From Hofstenia miamia (Eukaryota > Xenacoelomorpha > Acoela), in the NCBI GenBank assembly GCA_004352715.1, contig SCFE01000020.1, positions 876,713 through 940,712 on the forward strand: a stretch of 64,000 nt of DNA, read 5' to 3'. Positions 54,200 through 64,000 of this stretch are shown here, one piece after another. Made by a program: the position numbers and the translations under genes. The notes below the pieces were generated by a model that saw nothing but the letters and a program-made list of their open reading frames with translations, was not told where the DNA came from and ran no database searches. Position 1 is the first letter of the stretch; each line of letters begins with the position of its first letter.

Positions 54200-56446
54200 A
54201 TGGACATCTCTGAACAACCATCAACTAGCTCATCTTCAAATACTGCGCAAATCTCTCAACCATTCTCACATAGACAAATGTTGACAACAACTATGTCATC
54301 CAGATCAGAGGAACGTGAAAGCAGGATGACAAGAATAGGAAAAGACAAAATACATCCGTACTTTATTGCAAACAGAAGAATTAGATACAATTCATACAAT
54401 AACTTATCACCTGAAAAAAAGGCTTATACAACAACATGCCTCAACAAAAGAAAATGAAAGTTCAGCAATTCCAATAGTGATAGACAAGCACAACAATACA
54501 ATTATATCATATGGAAAAGAAATGAAAGAAAATCTCAATTGGCCATATTTTAAGAGTTCTGTACAAATTACATTTGATGAAGGGTTCACAATGAAAGAGG
54601 TGCAAAAAGTAATCAAAAACAAGGATAAGTTAATCAACAAATGTGAACAAGTGAATTTAGATAGAAATCACTTAAAGATAATCCACTTTATCAAACAATC
54701 TGAAATAAATTCTAGAAGTTTTGAAACAAACATAGAGGAGACGCTAAAACTGACAAAAGATTATAAAGAAAAGTGATTTTAGTTATGAAGCAAAAAGCAA
54801 ATGAAGAATTACCAGAGTTCATATGTACACTAGAAGAAAAACTGGAAAATCTCTTTATTATCAAAGACAAAGTATCAGCAATATCAGAAATGATTAATAT
54901 CAACCTACAGATAAACATGATAGTACCAGCTGAAAGGATTATGATGGAACCAAAAATAGCAATAGATATGTACTATCAAATCAAGATGATGGAACTCTTC
55001 GAAATGAGAGAGCAATTGGAAAAAATTTGAAATTTATATATCAAATGCAGTATGAACCAAACGCCAGAACACTTGAAAAATATCATCATTGTATGGAAGG
55101 AAATGAAAGCTGAAAAACCAATGCAAGAAGAATGGCCTATGATTGACTAAAACATATCACAAGTCAGTAGAAGCAGCATTGTTTGAGATAAAAAGAGCAT
55201 ATGGAATGGAGTCTAAACATAACTTCAAAACTATGTGTTGGAAGAAGTTAATGCACCTCACATTCGCACACAAATGTCAATCTGGTTACTATGCATAGTG
55301 TTAACAAATAAGGAAAAGTTCGTGCTACTGATCAGGAAGAAAAAACTTCGAAATATAGTGAAAAACAAGAAATATGAAATTGCAATCATGCTGATACCAC
55401 TAAACATCAAACAGTGGATGCTACAAAATGTGGACATATTAATGCCAACTAAGAAAGCACAGCAATAGTTTCAAAAATATTTTACGAGACTGCTAATGCA
55501 ACAGCACACTCTGGGAAGGCCAAGCATAGTAGAACTCACCAACAAAACAGGCATATGCCCAGCAGAGATTGATATACTCAATGATGAAACTAGAAAGTAT
55601 ATGTGGGGAGCAACATCAAACATGAAACTAAAGGCTCTAAAGTAACAGCCATGGTTGACAATGAGAAACCTCACCAGAAGAGAAAGTGCAGACACATAAC
55701 AAATGATACAGAAGATAGAACAAAATAACATGAGCAAAACAATCATGATGGAAATGAGAAAATACATGAAAGACTATCCGCAGTGTGCTTACATGAAAAT
55801 AATAAAGAGATCTGAAATAATGAGGAAAGAGGGTGAAAACAAACCAATGGAGATCATAGAAATGGTCAGTAAATTCCAAGAAGAGATGCAATTAGAGGAA
55901 ACACTCCTACACTTGAACACAATAACACTAACCCTAAATACCCAAAGAGAGATTGATAAAGTTAACATGGAGAAATGGGGAGAAAAAGAACCAAGCAAAA
56001 TATCGTGGTAGATACAGATGACAAATACTTGCTGGTTGAAATCACAGTCAAAAGAGAAAAACATTGTGCAATGCATATTTGGAGAGGTATATGAAAGAGA
56101 GACAAAATCGCTCATAAAGATATTATGCATGGAGGCATTCACCAGACATGAAATCCGTCAAATGTTAGAACCACAAAATCAATTGGCAGTCGACATAGAG
56201 TGTATAACATCCAAATTCATAATAAAACTGGAAACAGCACAAAGTCTAATGAAGTATGGACTAACAAATACGTTTTGGGAAAACATAAAAACAAGTAAGA
56301 ATAACTACCCAGCAACCTTCAGAATGGAGACAACGTCAAAAATGGATGGATCATATGAAACTATTGAAAATAAAATGATGACGACATTGCTAAAATGCAC
56401 ACCACCACTGACAATATCAGTACTTATGCTACTCCCAACATTATAA
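54200..56446 (+). pseudogene. ORF3, family F2 copy D (most complete F2 copy)
   Basis: Opens with Ser-rich MDISEQPSTSSSSNTAQISQ and IGKDKIHPYFIANRRIR. After a frame change: LNWPYFKSSVQITFDEGFTM, LKIIHFIKQSEINS, ANEELPEFICTLEEKLENLF, INLQINMIVPAERIMMEPKI, MNQTPEHLKNIIIVW, IMLIPLNIKQWMLQNVDILM, TRLLMQQHTLGRPSIVELTN, KKYMWGATSN-like RKYMWGATSNMKL, MKDYPQCAYMKIIKRSEIMR, TLTLNTQREIDKVNMEKWG, NTFWENIKTSKNNYPATFRM. About 750 residues in all, broken by a handful of stops. Charged and helical; no hydrophobic span long enough for a membrane anchor, no signal peptide, so not envelope-like. It lies between pol and the polypurine tract. Function unknown. Confidence 0.7.
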
Positions 56447-56503
56447 AGAGAGCAGTGGAAATGATTCATGGTGAAAGAGTGGTCATCCTTAATTAGCTAT
56501 GCT

Positions 56504-56513
56504 GGAGGGGGAG
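56504..56513 (+). other. Polypurine tract
   Basis: GGAGGGGGAG directly before the 3' LTR start TGTAACATAAT. This is the plus-strand primer site of LTR retrotransposons. Confidence 0.85.
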
Positions 56514-56853
56514 TGTAACATAATCTAACAAAATCATGTGTGGTCAAGACAAGAGAAGGAGTGGAAAGAACTAAGACTCAAGTAAAATAATGATTAATTG
56601 TAAACACATGATTATTATTAATTATATTATTTGTAAAATTATAAAAAGCAGTATTTCTATATTAATTTGCTTGGCAGTACTTTTGGCAAATAGAAAAAGA
56701 CTGAAATGCAAATGCTAATTAATGCTGACATGCGTAAAACAGCAGACAAAGAAAAAAGAGGGAAAATTAGTAAATTGACAACAACATTGATTAGACAGGT
56801 ACTTGCCAAGTGTTTGATTGTTTATTATTACTAAGTATAAAAAGAGTGCAATT
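56514..56853 (+). repeat. 3' LTR of copy D, first 340 bp
   Basis: Matches the start of the 5' LTR (49309 on) through the TATA box, then diverges abruptly after GAGTGCAATT. Truncated. Confidence 0.85.
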
Positions 56854-57077
56854 TTAGATCAAATTATTATATAGTCGATTTAAAGAATGTAAGAATAATT
56901 ATATTTGAGATATTAAATGTTTACATATTTAACAAAACACTTCTAAAATCTAATTCCCGCAATCTTCTGAAGTCCATGTGTGATTATTCACGTTAATTAC
57001 TCTCCATACTTATAATTTACTTGCTCCAATTACATAACACCCCCTCCTTCCAGTTAGTCCCACAAAACTGGAATTCN
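56854..57077. other. Unrecognised sequence ending at a single N
   Basis: AT-rich, no feature. The N at 57077 is a contig join; to its right the sequence restarts as a copy of 48776. Confidence 0.5.
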
Positions 57078-58158
57078 TTTGATTATTGTAGTTCAACAGG
57101 ATTAGGAAATTTTGAACTCTAATATTGAAAATGAAATATGTTTCGATGTTCACAGTGATGTTCATTCAATTTTTAACCTTTGACCCGATCTGACCTGTCC
57201 AAAAATGATCCGTGCCCCAAGCCAATCAAAAAAGGATTACTAGTATAATATGCACAAAAATGTTTTAGCATTTATGCATAATGAAACCAAGACAAACTCA
57301 ATAAATAATATAAGTGTAATTAAAATCTTTAAGAATTTTGAAGATGGAAGGGCTTGACTTCTTAAATTCTTCCTCAATTCTGTTAGTGTTCTTCCTCCCT
57401 AACAATTATTTATGACCCATGACCTGATTTATCTAAGAGTGCCAAGCAACCCCAACCGTTGAATTTTTGACCTGACTGTCGGACGAATTGACAGGTAACC
57501 ACCCTGGATGAGATACAGAAATATTAATTGCAGTAATAGGTTAAATCTGGGACATCTTGGCAATGCTGGACAACAATTTTGTTCAAACTCAAATATCAAA
57601 ATGCACCCTATGTAACATAATATAACAAAATCATATGTGGTCAAGACGAGAGAAAGAGTGGAAAGAACTAAGATTAATTGTAAAAACATGATTATTATTA
57701 ATTATATTATTTGTAAAATTATAAAAAGCAGTATTTCTATATTAATTCGCTTGGCAGTACTTTTGTCAAATAGAAAAAGACTGAAACAAATGCAAATGCT
57801 AATTAAGGCTGACGTGCGTAAAACGGCAGATGAAGAAAAAAGAAGGAAAATTAGTAAATTGACAACAACATTGATTAGACAGGTACTTGCCAAGTGTTTG
57901 ATTGTTTATTATTTCTAAGTATAAAAAGAGTGCAATTGATTTATTTGATGATGAACAAAATTCATTGGATTTACTTCTTTATTTTTGTCAGGTTATTTTA
58001 TTAAATCAATTGGAAAGCTATATTGTAGAAGCACTAGAGTAATCCTGACGGTGGTCCCCAACTGCAGTTAAAGGAAGTCTGGAATGGCCTGCACACAACA
58101 GCCATTCAAAAGGTGGTGTAGCTGGTAGTTGTCATTTACTTGATGTGCTTTTATGTTA
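57078..58158 (+). repeat. Second version of 48776-49857 (flank plus 5' LTR start)
   Basis: Nearly identical over about 1.08 kb to the left flank and the first part of the 5' LTR of copy D (LTR start at 57611). Collinearity continues after the TIR transposon, at 63323-64000, with 49858-50535. This is either an allelic haplotype kept twice or a recent duplication. Confidence 0.9.
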
Positions 58159-58418
58159 TACCCTGTTTACAGGTGACATGAGACATGCATGTCTTGTGTT
58201 TTCAATGAGCAAATGTCACGTCTAAACACCCAAAACACGCGACATTCAACCTCTCAAGTAGAGCACTTGAAAAACATTCGAATATCAAAAGATTTTGATT
58301 TTCTCAAGTGTCTTATGTCTCGTGTCACCATGTAAACACCCAAAACATGAGACATGCATGTTTTCGAATAAAATTAACTAACAATTGTACTGCGATTTAA
58401 CACAAATTAGAACAATAT
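58159..58418 (+). repeat. Left long terminal inverted repeat
   Basis: Pairs with 63060-63319 with about seven mismatches by eye over 260 bp. An LTR insertion at 58419 interrupts it; the right repeat continues the sequence past that point. Confidence 0.92.
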
Positions 58419-58641
58419 TGTAACATCCTCCACCTAGCTTGTTACGCCGTGTCTAATCACTGTTAAGGGATGCTTAGTAAACTGCGGGTGAGGTGTTACC
58501 CATTTGTTGATCCATCAAACTTCTCTTTCGTATTAACTAGTTATGTTAATTAAGTACTTGAGTATTAACCATCACTGTTTAGGTGACTGGGCAGTATGAT
58601 GTTTCCTCTTCAGTTGTTCCGTGGGCTCCTACCCGAAGCCG
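58419..58641 (-). repeat. LTR fragment of the solo-LTR subfamily
   Basis: TGTAACATCCTCCACCTAGC start, the reverse complement of 32645-32867. It runs into the gap. Inserted in the left inverted repeat of the TIR transposon. Confidence 0.88.
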
Positions 58642-59641
58642 NNNNNNNNNNNNNNNNNNNNNNNNNNNNNNNNNNNNNNNNNNNNNNNNNNNNNNNNNNN
58701 NNNNNNNNNNNNNNNNNNNNNNNNNNNNNNNNNNNNNNNNNNNNNNNNNNNNNNNNNNNNNNNNNNNNNNNNNNNNNNNNNNNNNNNNNNNNNNNNNNNN
58801 NNNNNNNNNNNNNNNNNNNNNNNNNNNNNNNNNNNNNNNNNNNNNNNNNNNNNNNNNNNNNNNNNNNNNNNNNNNNNNNNNNNNNNNNNNNNNNNNNNNN
58901 NNNNNNNNNNNNNNNNNNNNNNNNNNNNNNNNNNNNNNNNNNNNNNNNNNNNNNNNNNNNNNNNNNNNNNNNNNNNNNNNNNNNNNNNNNNNNNNNNNNN
59001 NNNNNNNNNNNNNNNNNNNNNNNNNNNNNNNNNNNNNNNNNNNNNNNNNNNNNNNNNNNNNNNNNNNNNNNNNNNNNNNNNNNNNNNNNNNNNNNNNNNN
59101 NNNNNNNNNNNNNNNNNNNNNNNNNNNNNNNNNNNNNNNNNNNNNNNNNNNNNNNNNNNNNNNNNNNNNNNNNNNNNNNNNNNNNNNNNNNNNNNNNNNN
59201 NNNNNNNNNNNNNNNNNNNNNNNNNNNNNNNNNNNNNNNNNNNNNNNNNNNNNNNNNNNNNNNNNNNNNNNNNNNNNNNNNNNNNNNNNNNNNNNNNNNN
59301 NNNNNNNNNNNNNNNNNNNNNNNNNNNNNNNNNNNNNNNNNNNNNNNNNNNNNNNNNNNNNNNNNNNNNNNNNNNNNNNNNNNNNNNNNNNNNNNNNNNN
59401 NNNNNNNNNNNNNNNNNNNNNNNNNNNNNNNNNNNNNNNNNNNNNNNNNNNNNNNNNNNNNNNNNNNNNNNNNNNNNNNNNNNNNNNNNNNNNNNNNNNN
59501 NNNNNNNNNNNNNNNNNNNNNNNNNNNNNNNNNNNNNNNNNNNNNNNNNNNNNNNNNNNNNNNNNNNNNNNNNNNNNNNNNNNNNNNNNNNNNNNNNNNN
59601 NNNNNNNNNNNNNNNNNNNNNNNNNNNNNNNNNNNNNNNNN
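58642..59641. other. Assembly gap, 1000 N
   Basis: Placeholder gap inside the TIR transposon. Confidence 1.
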
Positions 59642-59707
59642 GGACCACCATCTAGCCACGGGTGGCCAAAACCCAGCTGGTGGTCCACCAGTATTTGGCT
59701 ACGTGGG
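59642..59707. mobile_element. MITE family A end fragment
   Basis: CCACCAGTATTTGGCTACGTGGG is the inverse of the left end seen at 50033. The rest is in the gap. Confidence 0.75.
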
Positions 59708-60154
59708 TAACCTCGTGAGGTGATATGGAGTGGAGATAAAATCTCACGCCATAGGTTTTATGAGGATTTGTGGAGCTACTACTCTAATTCTAAGCTCAAT
59801 TATATGGTTGCAAATCCAAAGAAGACGACATCGTATCTATTCTTTATTAGTGATCATGGCCAATGCCATCCAACTCAAAAGTCAGAGAGTAGTTATTGCT
59901 AATATTATTGCTTCTCCATTTCAAAAATAGCTTCTCTGCATCACACTGCATTAGTAAGAAATAAACAACTTGTCAAAAAATAGTTTTCAATATTCTGATT
60001 TACTAAATAAACAATCAGCTTAGTTCATAACTAAATAAAAAACGAAGTGGGTATAATCAAGGACGTTAATAATTATGCAATGAGGGACTTCCTGTGCTTT
60101 GATTCGGTAGCTGGAAAATTTCACCCTTTAAAGATGAATTTGATAAAATCAAGG
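59708..60154. other. Interior of the TIR transposon, nothing recognised
   Basis: Short overlapping frames (59720-59930) have no family match. AATCAAGGACGTTAAT occurs at about 60055 and again at 60148. Confidence 0.35.
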
Positions 60155-61343
60155 ACGTTAATATACAGGACTCACAACTCTAAAAACTGTGTAGAAAAAT
60201 CGGTAGGCTGACAATGAATATATGCTTATATTGACAATTTTGATAATTCACTACTAATATACAAATTCAAAAGTAAATATTAGAAATAGATTGAGAATAC
60301 AATAAAAGTAATAAATATTTACATATATTTGCAATCTTAAAAATATTCATAAAAAAAACAAATCAAAGAATTAAAATTATCTATTTATAATGGTTCCTTT
60401 CATTAAAATAAGAGCCAATGATCTTAGCAATGAATTGTTGATGAAATCATCAAAAAATAATTTTCCGCGAGTGATAGCAAAAGGTTTGAATAGAGTGATG
60501 ATGGCAATCCAAACAAAGAAGGAGGAATCCTTGGTAAAATATGTCCTTTCACATATAATTTTGGTGAGGAAGTTGGCAGATTCTTTTCACAAACTGCCAC
60601 TGATTTTGTGGGGGATTTCTAAAATAAATGATCACACTAAGACATTTTTTCAAATCTCAAATGAATAAGTAATTTGCCATTTTTAATAACAGGAGCTATA
60701 TAAGAACACTAAGCCCAAATATTCAAAAAATAAAAATAATGGCAGTCTCAAATAGGAATTTCGCAAGAACAACATGGATTGAAATGATTTATTAAGCAAA
60801 ATTAACTTCTACATCGTTAATACAGTCTATCATTCCGCCAGGCAAGTTAACTTGAATTCTCACGAACCATTCAAACTCAATGGACATAAAGTATTTTGAA
60901 TATTATTACAAGTATTCGAATATTTATATTTAATTATAAAATGTAGTAAATAATAATGTTCGTTTCAACAAAATACAATAATTTATTTGGCAGTGCATTT
61001 ATCCAACGTTTTCTTTCATCAAGGTCGCTAGGAAATCCGAAAACATTAAGTTTGTCTTTTCGTGGGCATACTTTTCCCTTTACATCATAATTTGATTTAC
61101 AGTTATATACACTGCACTTTCTTGGCATACTTCTGTGTTACAAACTAGAAATGATGCGTGTATATCACGTGAAACGAATCAGAAGTAAGGAATTTGTTAG
61201 AAAAACGCAGGTAAACTGAATAAATCATTGAGTAAATAACGACAAGCGAGAAAGATAATTTGGAATAAAATCTTTCTCGCTTTAAATTCAGCCTACCGAT
61301 TTATTTGCACAAATCGCTAGTTGTGAGTCCTGTATATTAACGT
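60155..61343 (-). mobile_element. Nested inverted-repeat unit with a THAP exon (deleted P-like element?)
   Basis: Inverted repeats 60155-60210 and 61289-61343 share ACGTTAATATACAGG, CTCACAACT and AAATCGGTAGGCTG. Between them on the minus strand lies a THAP exon. There is no transposase core, so this would be a deletion derivative of a P/THAP-type element; its ends differ from the element at 950-4461. A frame at 60390-60668 (92 codons) is unrecognised and may be chance. Confidence 0.5.
60934..61128 (-). pseudogene. THAP domain N-terminal half
   Basis: Starts MPRKCSVYNCKSNYDVKG with the C-x4-C pair, then NVFGFPSDLDERKRWINALP with the conserved Phe-Pro and Trp. It stops before the C-x2-H half, possibly at an intron or a truncation (the tail FVETNIIIYYIL is not THAP-like). 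It would give sequence-specific DNA binding if complete. Confidence 0.72.
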
Positions 61344-61949
61344 CATTGGTATTGTCAAGGTTTCTCAAAAAATAATGGCTCTAAAATTAATTTTCATTAA
61401 GGGGGCCCCATTAATGCATTCTTGAAGATGAAACATTTCATTAATTTATTTTGAATTCTTCCCTTAATTTTCAATATTTTTCAAAGCACACTATTCATAC
61501 TACGCTGAGATTCAGAAATTTCCCTGTAAATTCATTCCAAAAAAATTAGCATGTTATCACCTTATAACTGAGAACACTGATGGTGATACTAGAGTCGACA
61601 TTATGGTGTCCAATTTAGCAGCTACAACATTGGCAGAGCAGAGATGAAAATAATTTGAAAGTTTTTGATGTCAAATGTCAAATCTCTTTGAACATATTTT
61701 TAGTTCTCTGAGTGTTGGTTTACTGATTATCAACAAAATATTTCATCCCAAAAATACTAGGAACAGTTTTTATCAAGATGAACAAATATTGTGAGATGAA
61801 AAAGTATTTGAAAAGTATACAATCAGACAATGGCATACGGTCTGGATCAGTTGGGTAAGCATTGGGGACCCAATATCAGTGAAGAATAAGAAATATTTGT
61901 TTAAGTGTAATATTATAATTACCCTTGTTGTTTTTGAGCAACATTAGCA
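61344..61949. other. Interior of the TIR transposon, nothing recognised
   Basis: No coding frame or repeat of note. Confidence 0.4.
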
Positions 61950-61970
61950 TATACATATATATATATATAT
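61950..61970. repeat. TA-rich microsatellite at gap edge
   Basis: ATACATATATATATATAT run directly before the N gap, the probable cause of the assembly break. Confidence 0.85.
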
Positions 61971-62970
61971 NNNNNNNNNNNNNNNNNNNNNNNNNNNNNN
62001 NNNNNNNNNNNNNNNNNNNNNNNNNNNNNNNNNNNNNNNNNNNNNNNNNNNNNNNNNNNNNNNNNNNNNNNNNNNNNNNNNNNNNNNNNNNNNNNNNNNN
62101 NNNNNNNNNNNNNNNNNNNNNNNNNNNNNNNNNNNNNNNNNNNNNNNNNNNNNNNNNNNNNNNNNNNNNNNNNNNNNNNNNNNNNNNNNNNNNNNNNNNN
62201 NNNNNNNNNNNNNNNNNNNNNNNNNNNNNNNNNNNNNNNNNNNNNNNNNNNNNNNNNNNNNNNNNNNNNNNNNNNNNNNNNNNNNNNNNNNNNNNNNNNN
62301 NNNNNNNNNNNNNNNNNNNNNNNNNNNNNNNNNNNNNNNNNNNNNNNNNNNNNNNNNNNNNNNNNNNNNNNNNNNNNNNNNNNNNNNNNNNNNNNNNNNN
62401 NNNNNNNNNNNNNNNNNNNNNNNNNNNNNNNNNNNNNNNNNNNNNNNNNNNNNNNNNNNNNNNNNNNNNNNNNNNNNNNNNNNNNNNNNNNNNNNNNNNN
62501 NNNNNNNNNNNNNNNNNNNNNNNNNNNNNNNNNNNNNNNNNNNNNNNNNNNNNNNNNNNNNNNNNNNNNNNNNNNNNNNNNNNNNNNNNNNNNNNNNNNN
62601 NNNNNNNNNNNNNNNNNNNNNNNNNNNNNNNNNNNNNNNNNNNNNNNNNNNNNNNNNNNNNNNNNNNNNNNNNNNNNNNNNNNNNNNNNNNNNNNNNNNN
62701 NNNNNNNNNNNNNNNNNNNNNNNNNNNNNNNNNNNNNNNNNNNNNNNNNNNNNNNNNNNNNNNNNNNNNNNNNNNNNNNNNNNNNNNNNNNNNNNNNNNN
62801 NNNNNNNNNNNNNNNNNNNNNNNNNNNNNNNNNNNNNNNNNNNNNNNNNNNNNNNNNNNNNNNNNNNNNNNNNNNNNNNNNNNNNNNNNNNNNNNNNNNN
62901 NNNNNNNNNNNNNNNNNNNNNNNNNNNNNNNNNNNNNNNNNNNNNNNNNNNNNNNNNNNNNNNNNNNNNN
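61971..62970. other. Assembly gap, 1000 N
   Basis: Placeholder gap; a transposase could be hidden here. Confidence 1.
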
Positions 62971-63059
62971 TAAAGTGCAAAAAATCAAGATTTCATTAAA
63001 CACTTCACAATAATTTCGGCTAAAAATATGATCAATTTAGTTGTTAATTTTGATTAGAA

Positions 63060-63319
63060 ATATTGTTCTAATTTGTGTTAAATCGCGGTACAATTGTTAG
63101 TTAATTTCAGTCGAAAACATGCATGTCTCATGTTTTGGGTGTTTACATGGTAACACGAGACATAAGACACTCGAGAAAATCAAAATCTTTTGATATTCGA
63201 ATGTTTTTCAAGTGCTCTACTTGAGAGGTTGAATGTCGCGTGTTTTGGGTGTTTAGACGTGACATTCGCTCATTGAAAACACAAGACATGCATGTCTCAT
63301 GTCACGTGTAAACAGGGTA
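63060..63319 (-). repeat. Right long terminal inverted repeat
   Basis: Inverse of 58159-58418. Inward of 63060 it continues (AATTAGAACAATATTTC on the minus strand), showing the pre-LTR state of the repeat. Confidence 0.92.
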
Positions 63320-63322
63320 TTA

Positions 63323-64000
63323 GGTGTAGGAATAGGGAGTTTTATTTGTTATAGATTTCCTATCGTTCGTTACTCAACAAGTATTTTTATTAATATTGTT
63401 AGGTTAACCCTCATGAGAAAGGCAATGTTTATTAGATCTCATTTTTCTTGGTTGTTCAATCAATTGCCTAGTAGTAAATTATCCGACTTTGGACTAACCC
63501 ACGTAGCCAAATACTGGTGGACCACCAGTGGCAGATATGGTGGCCTAGCTGGTGGTCCACTGTTGGCTAATTGGTGGCAAAAATATGATTTACACATTAG
63601 AGCAATGTCTCAAATCTAGCAACAGCAAACTTTTATATTAATAGAGTTTAAACTAACACAAACCCAACAAATGGTTGAAGGAAATGCTAGCAAGCTCACA
63701 ATTTTCATTGAATTAAGATTGACAATGGAAAGTAGAATGAATTTTTTATTATAAGCAATAACAACAAGCACACAAAAATGCCCAATTTTGATTTAATTTT
63801 CAATTTCCAAAGAAATTGCAATTTTTAAACATTATTTTTTCCAATAATTAAAAATATATTTTGCCCAATTTTAGGTATTCATGTAGACATTGATTTCAAG
63901 GTCCACAAATAATTGTGAATAAATTATTTTGAAATTTCATTCTGCCTATATATCTTATAATTTTTGCAAATGGAAAATTGCAAAAAAGCTCTTCACAATG
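63323..64000 (+). repeat. F2 LTR segment with MITE family A, copy 3 (window end)
   Basis: Collinear with 49858-50535. The MITE starts at 63498 (CCCACGTAGCCA) and is cut by the window end. It differs from copy 2 by a small rearrangement near 63541-63560 and a 7-bp insertion near 63700. Confidence 0.88.

Larger units (their letters stand above)
49309..56853 (+). mobile_element. Ty3/gypsy family F2, copy D (internally deleted)
   Basis: 5' LTR with a MITE inside, leader, gag coiled coil and capsid, in-frame deletion into integrase, GPY/F, QLKG region, ORF3, polypurine tract and the start of the 3' LTR. Nucleocapsid, protease, RT and RNase H are absent. It is the only copy with ORF3, PPT and 3' LTR in continuous sequence and so defines the 3' layout of the family. 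Confidence 0.87.
58159..63319. mobile_element. 5.16-kb TIR transposon with TTA target duplication, absent from the paired locus
   Basis: Begins TACCCTGTTTACA and ends TGTAAACAGGGTA, with long inverted repeats of at least 260 bp. TTA flanks both sides (58156-58158 and 63320-63322), and the empty site is present as a single TTA at 49855-49857. Inside are an LTR inserted in the left repeat, a gap, a MITE end, an inner inverted-repeat unit with a THAP exon, and a second gap. A 3-bp TTA duplication is typical of PIF/Harbinger, but I see no Harbinger transposase, and the THAP exon seems to belong to an inner element. The size includes two placeholder gaps. Confidence 0.85.

Noticed and set aside
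54200-56446. ORF3 as a retroviral-type envelope gene
   Set aside because: Its position fits, but I see no signal peptide, membrane anchor, cysteine pattern or furin-like site; the sequence is charged and helical.
60390-60668. 92-codon frame in the TIR transposon
   Set aside because: No recognisable domain, AT-rich, and placed between inverted repeats with an opposite-strand THAP exon; chance is likely.
58159-63319. Calling the TTA transposon a P element because of its THAP exon
   Set aside because: The 3-bp TTA duplication does not fit P elements, and the THAP exon lies within separate inner inverted repeats.
1-64000. tRNA or rRNA genes
   Set aside because: None was recognised by eye on either strand; only short tRNA-complementary primer sites are present.

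Overview
The window is animal (metazoan) nuclear DNA, probably from an invertebrate. It is AT-rich, has GT-AG introns, and is dominated by animal-type transposable elements: THAP-domain DNA transposons, Ty3/gypsy LTR retrotransposons, LINE remnants and MITEs. I cannot name the species. Six long N gaps, single-N contig joins and three embedded Tn5 mosaic-end (library adapter) sequences show a draft short-read assembly, so some breaks are technical.

Layout. 1-292: end of a TACCCTG-type TIR transposon that landed in a MITE. 950-4461: a complete but broken P-element-like transposon with 32-bp TIRs, a 7-bp target duplication, a THAP exon and a transposase on the minus strand. 5565-5891: LINE reverse transcriptase scrap. 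7465-10496: the only host-gene candidate, the last three exons of a four-helix membrane protein I do not recognise, with a MITE in one intron. 12315-19842: degraded gypsy copy of family F1, plus strand, interrupted by a MITE. 19843-20631: probable LINE ORF1 end and ORF2 start with a 2A-like NPGP motif. 22427-34680: a minus-strand F1 copy split by an inverted F1 3' fragment (26311-30576) and by a solo LTR with a 4-bp duplication. 34681-48166: two or three copies of a second gypsy family, F2, joined over a gap and a single N; 43228-48166 is the best preserved pol. 49309-56853: a third F2 element with PPT and 3' LTR, internally deleted. 57078-64000: a second version of 48776-50535 that carries a 5.16-kb TIR transposon absent from the first version.

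How the parts work together. Both gypsy families share one plan: long LTRs (0.9-1.4 kb), a tRNA-Arg-like primer site, coiled-coil gag with one zinc knuckle, aspartic protease, RT/RNase H, integrase with a GPF module, a C-terminal region with repeated QLKG-type motifs and arginine-rich patches, then a large third ORF (ORF3) without visible membrane segments. ORF3 and the QLKG region occur in both diverged families and are the best candidates here for an undescribed function. Two F2 copies are internal-deletion forms with in-frame fusions (RT to ORF3; gag to integrase).
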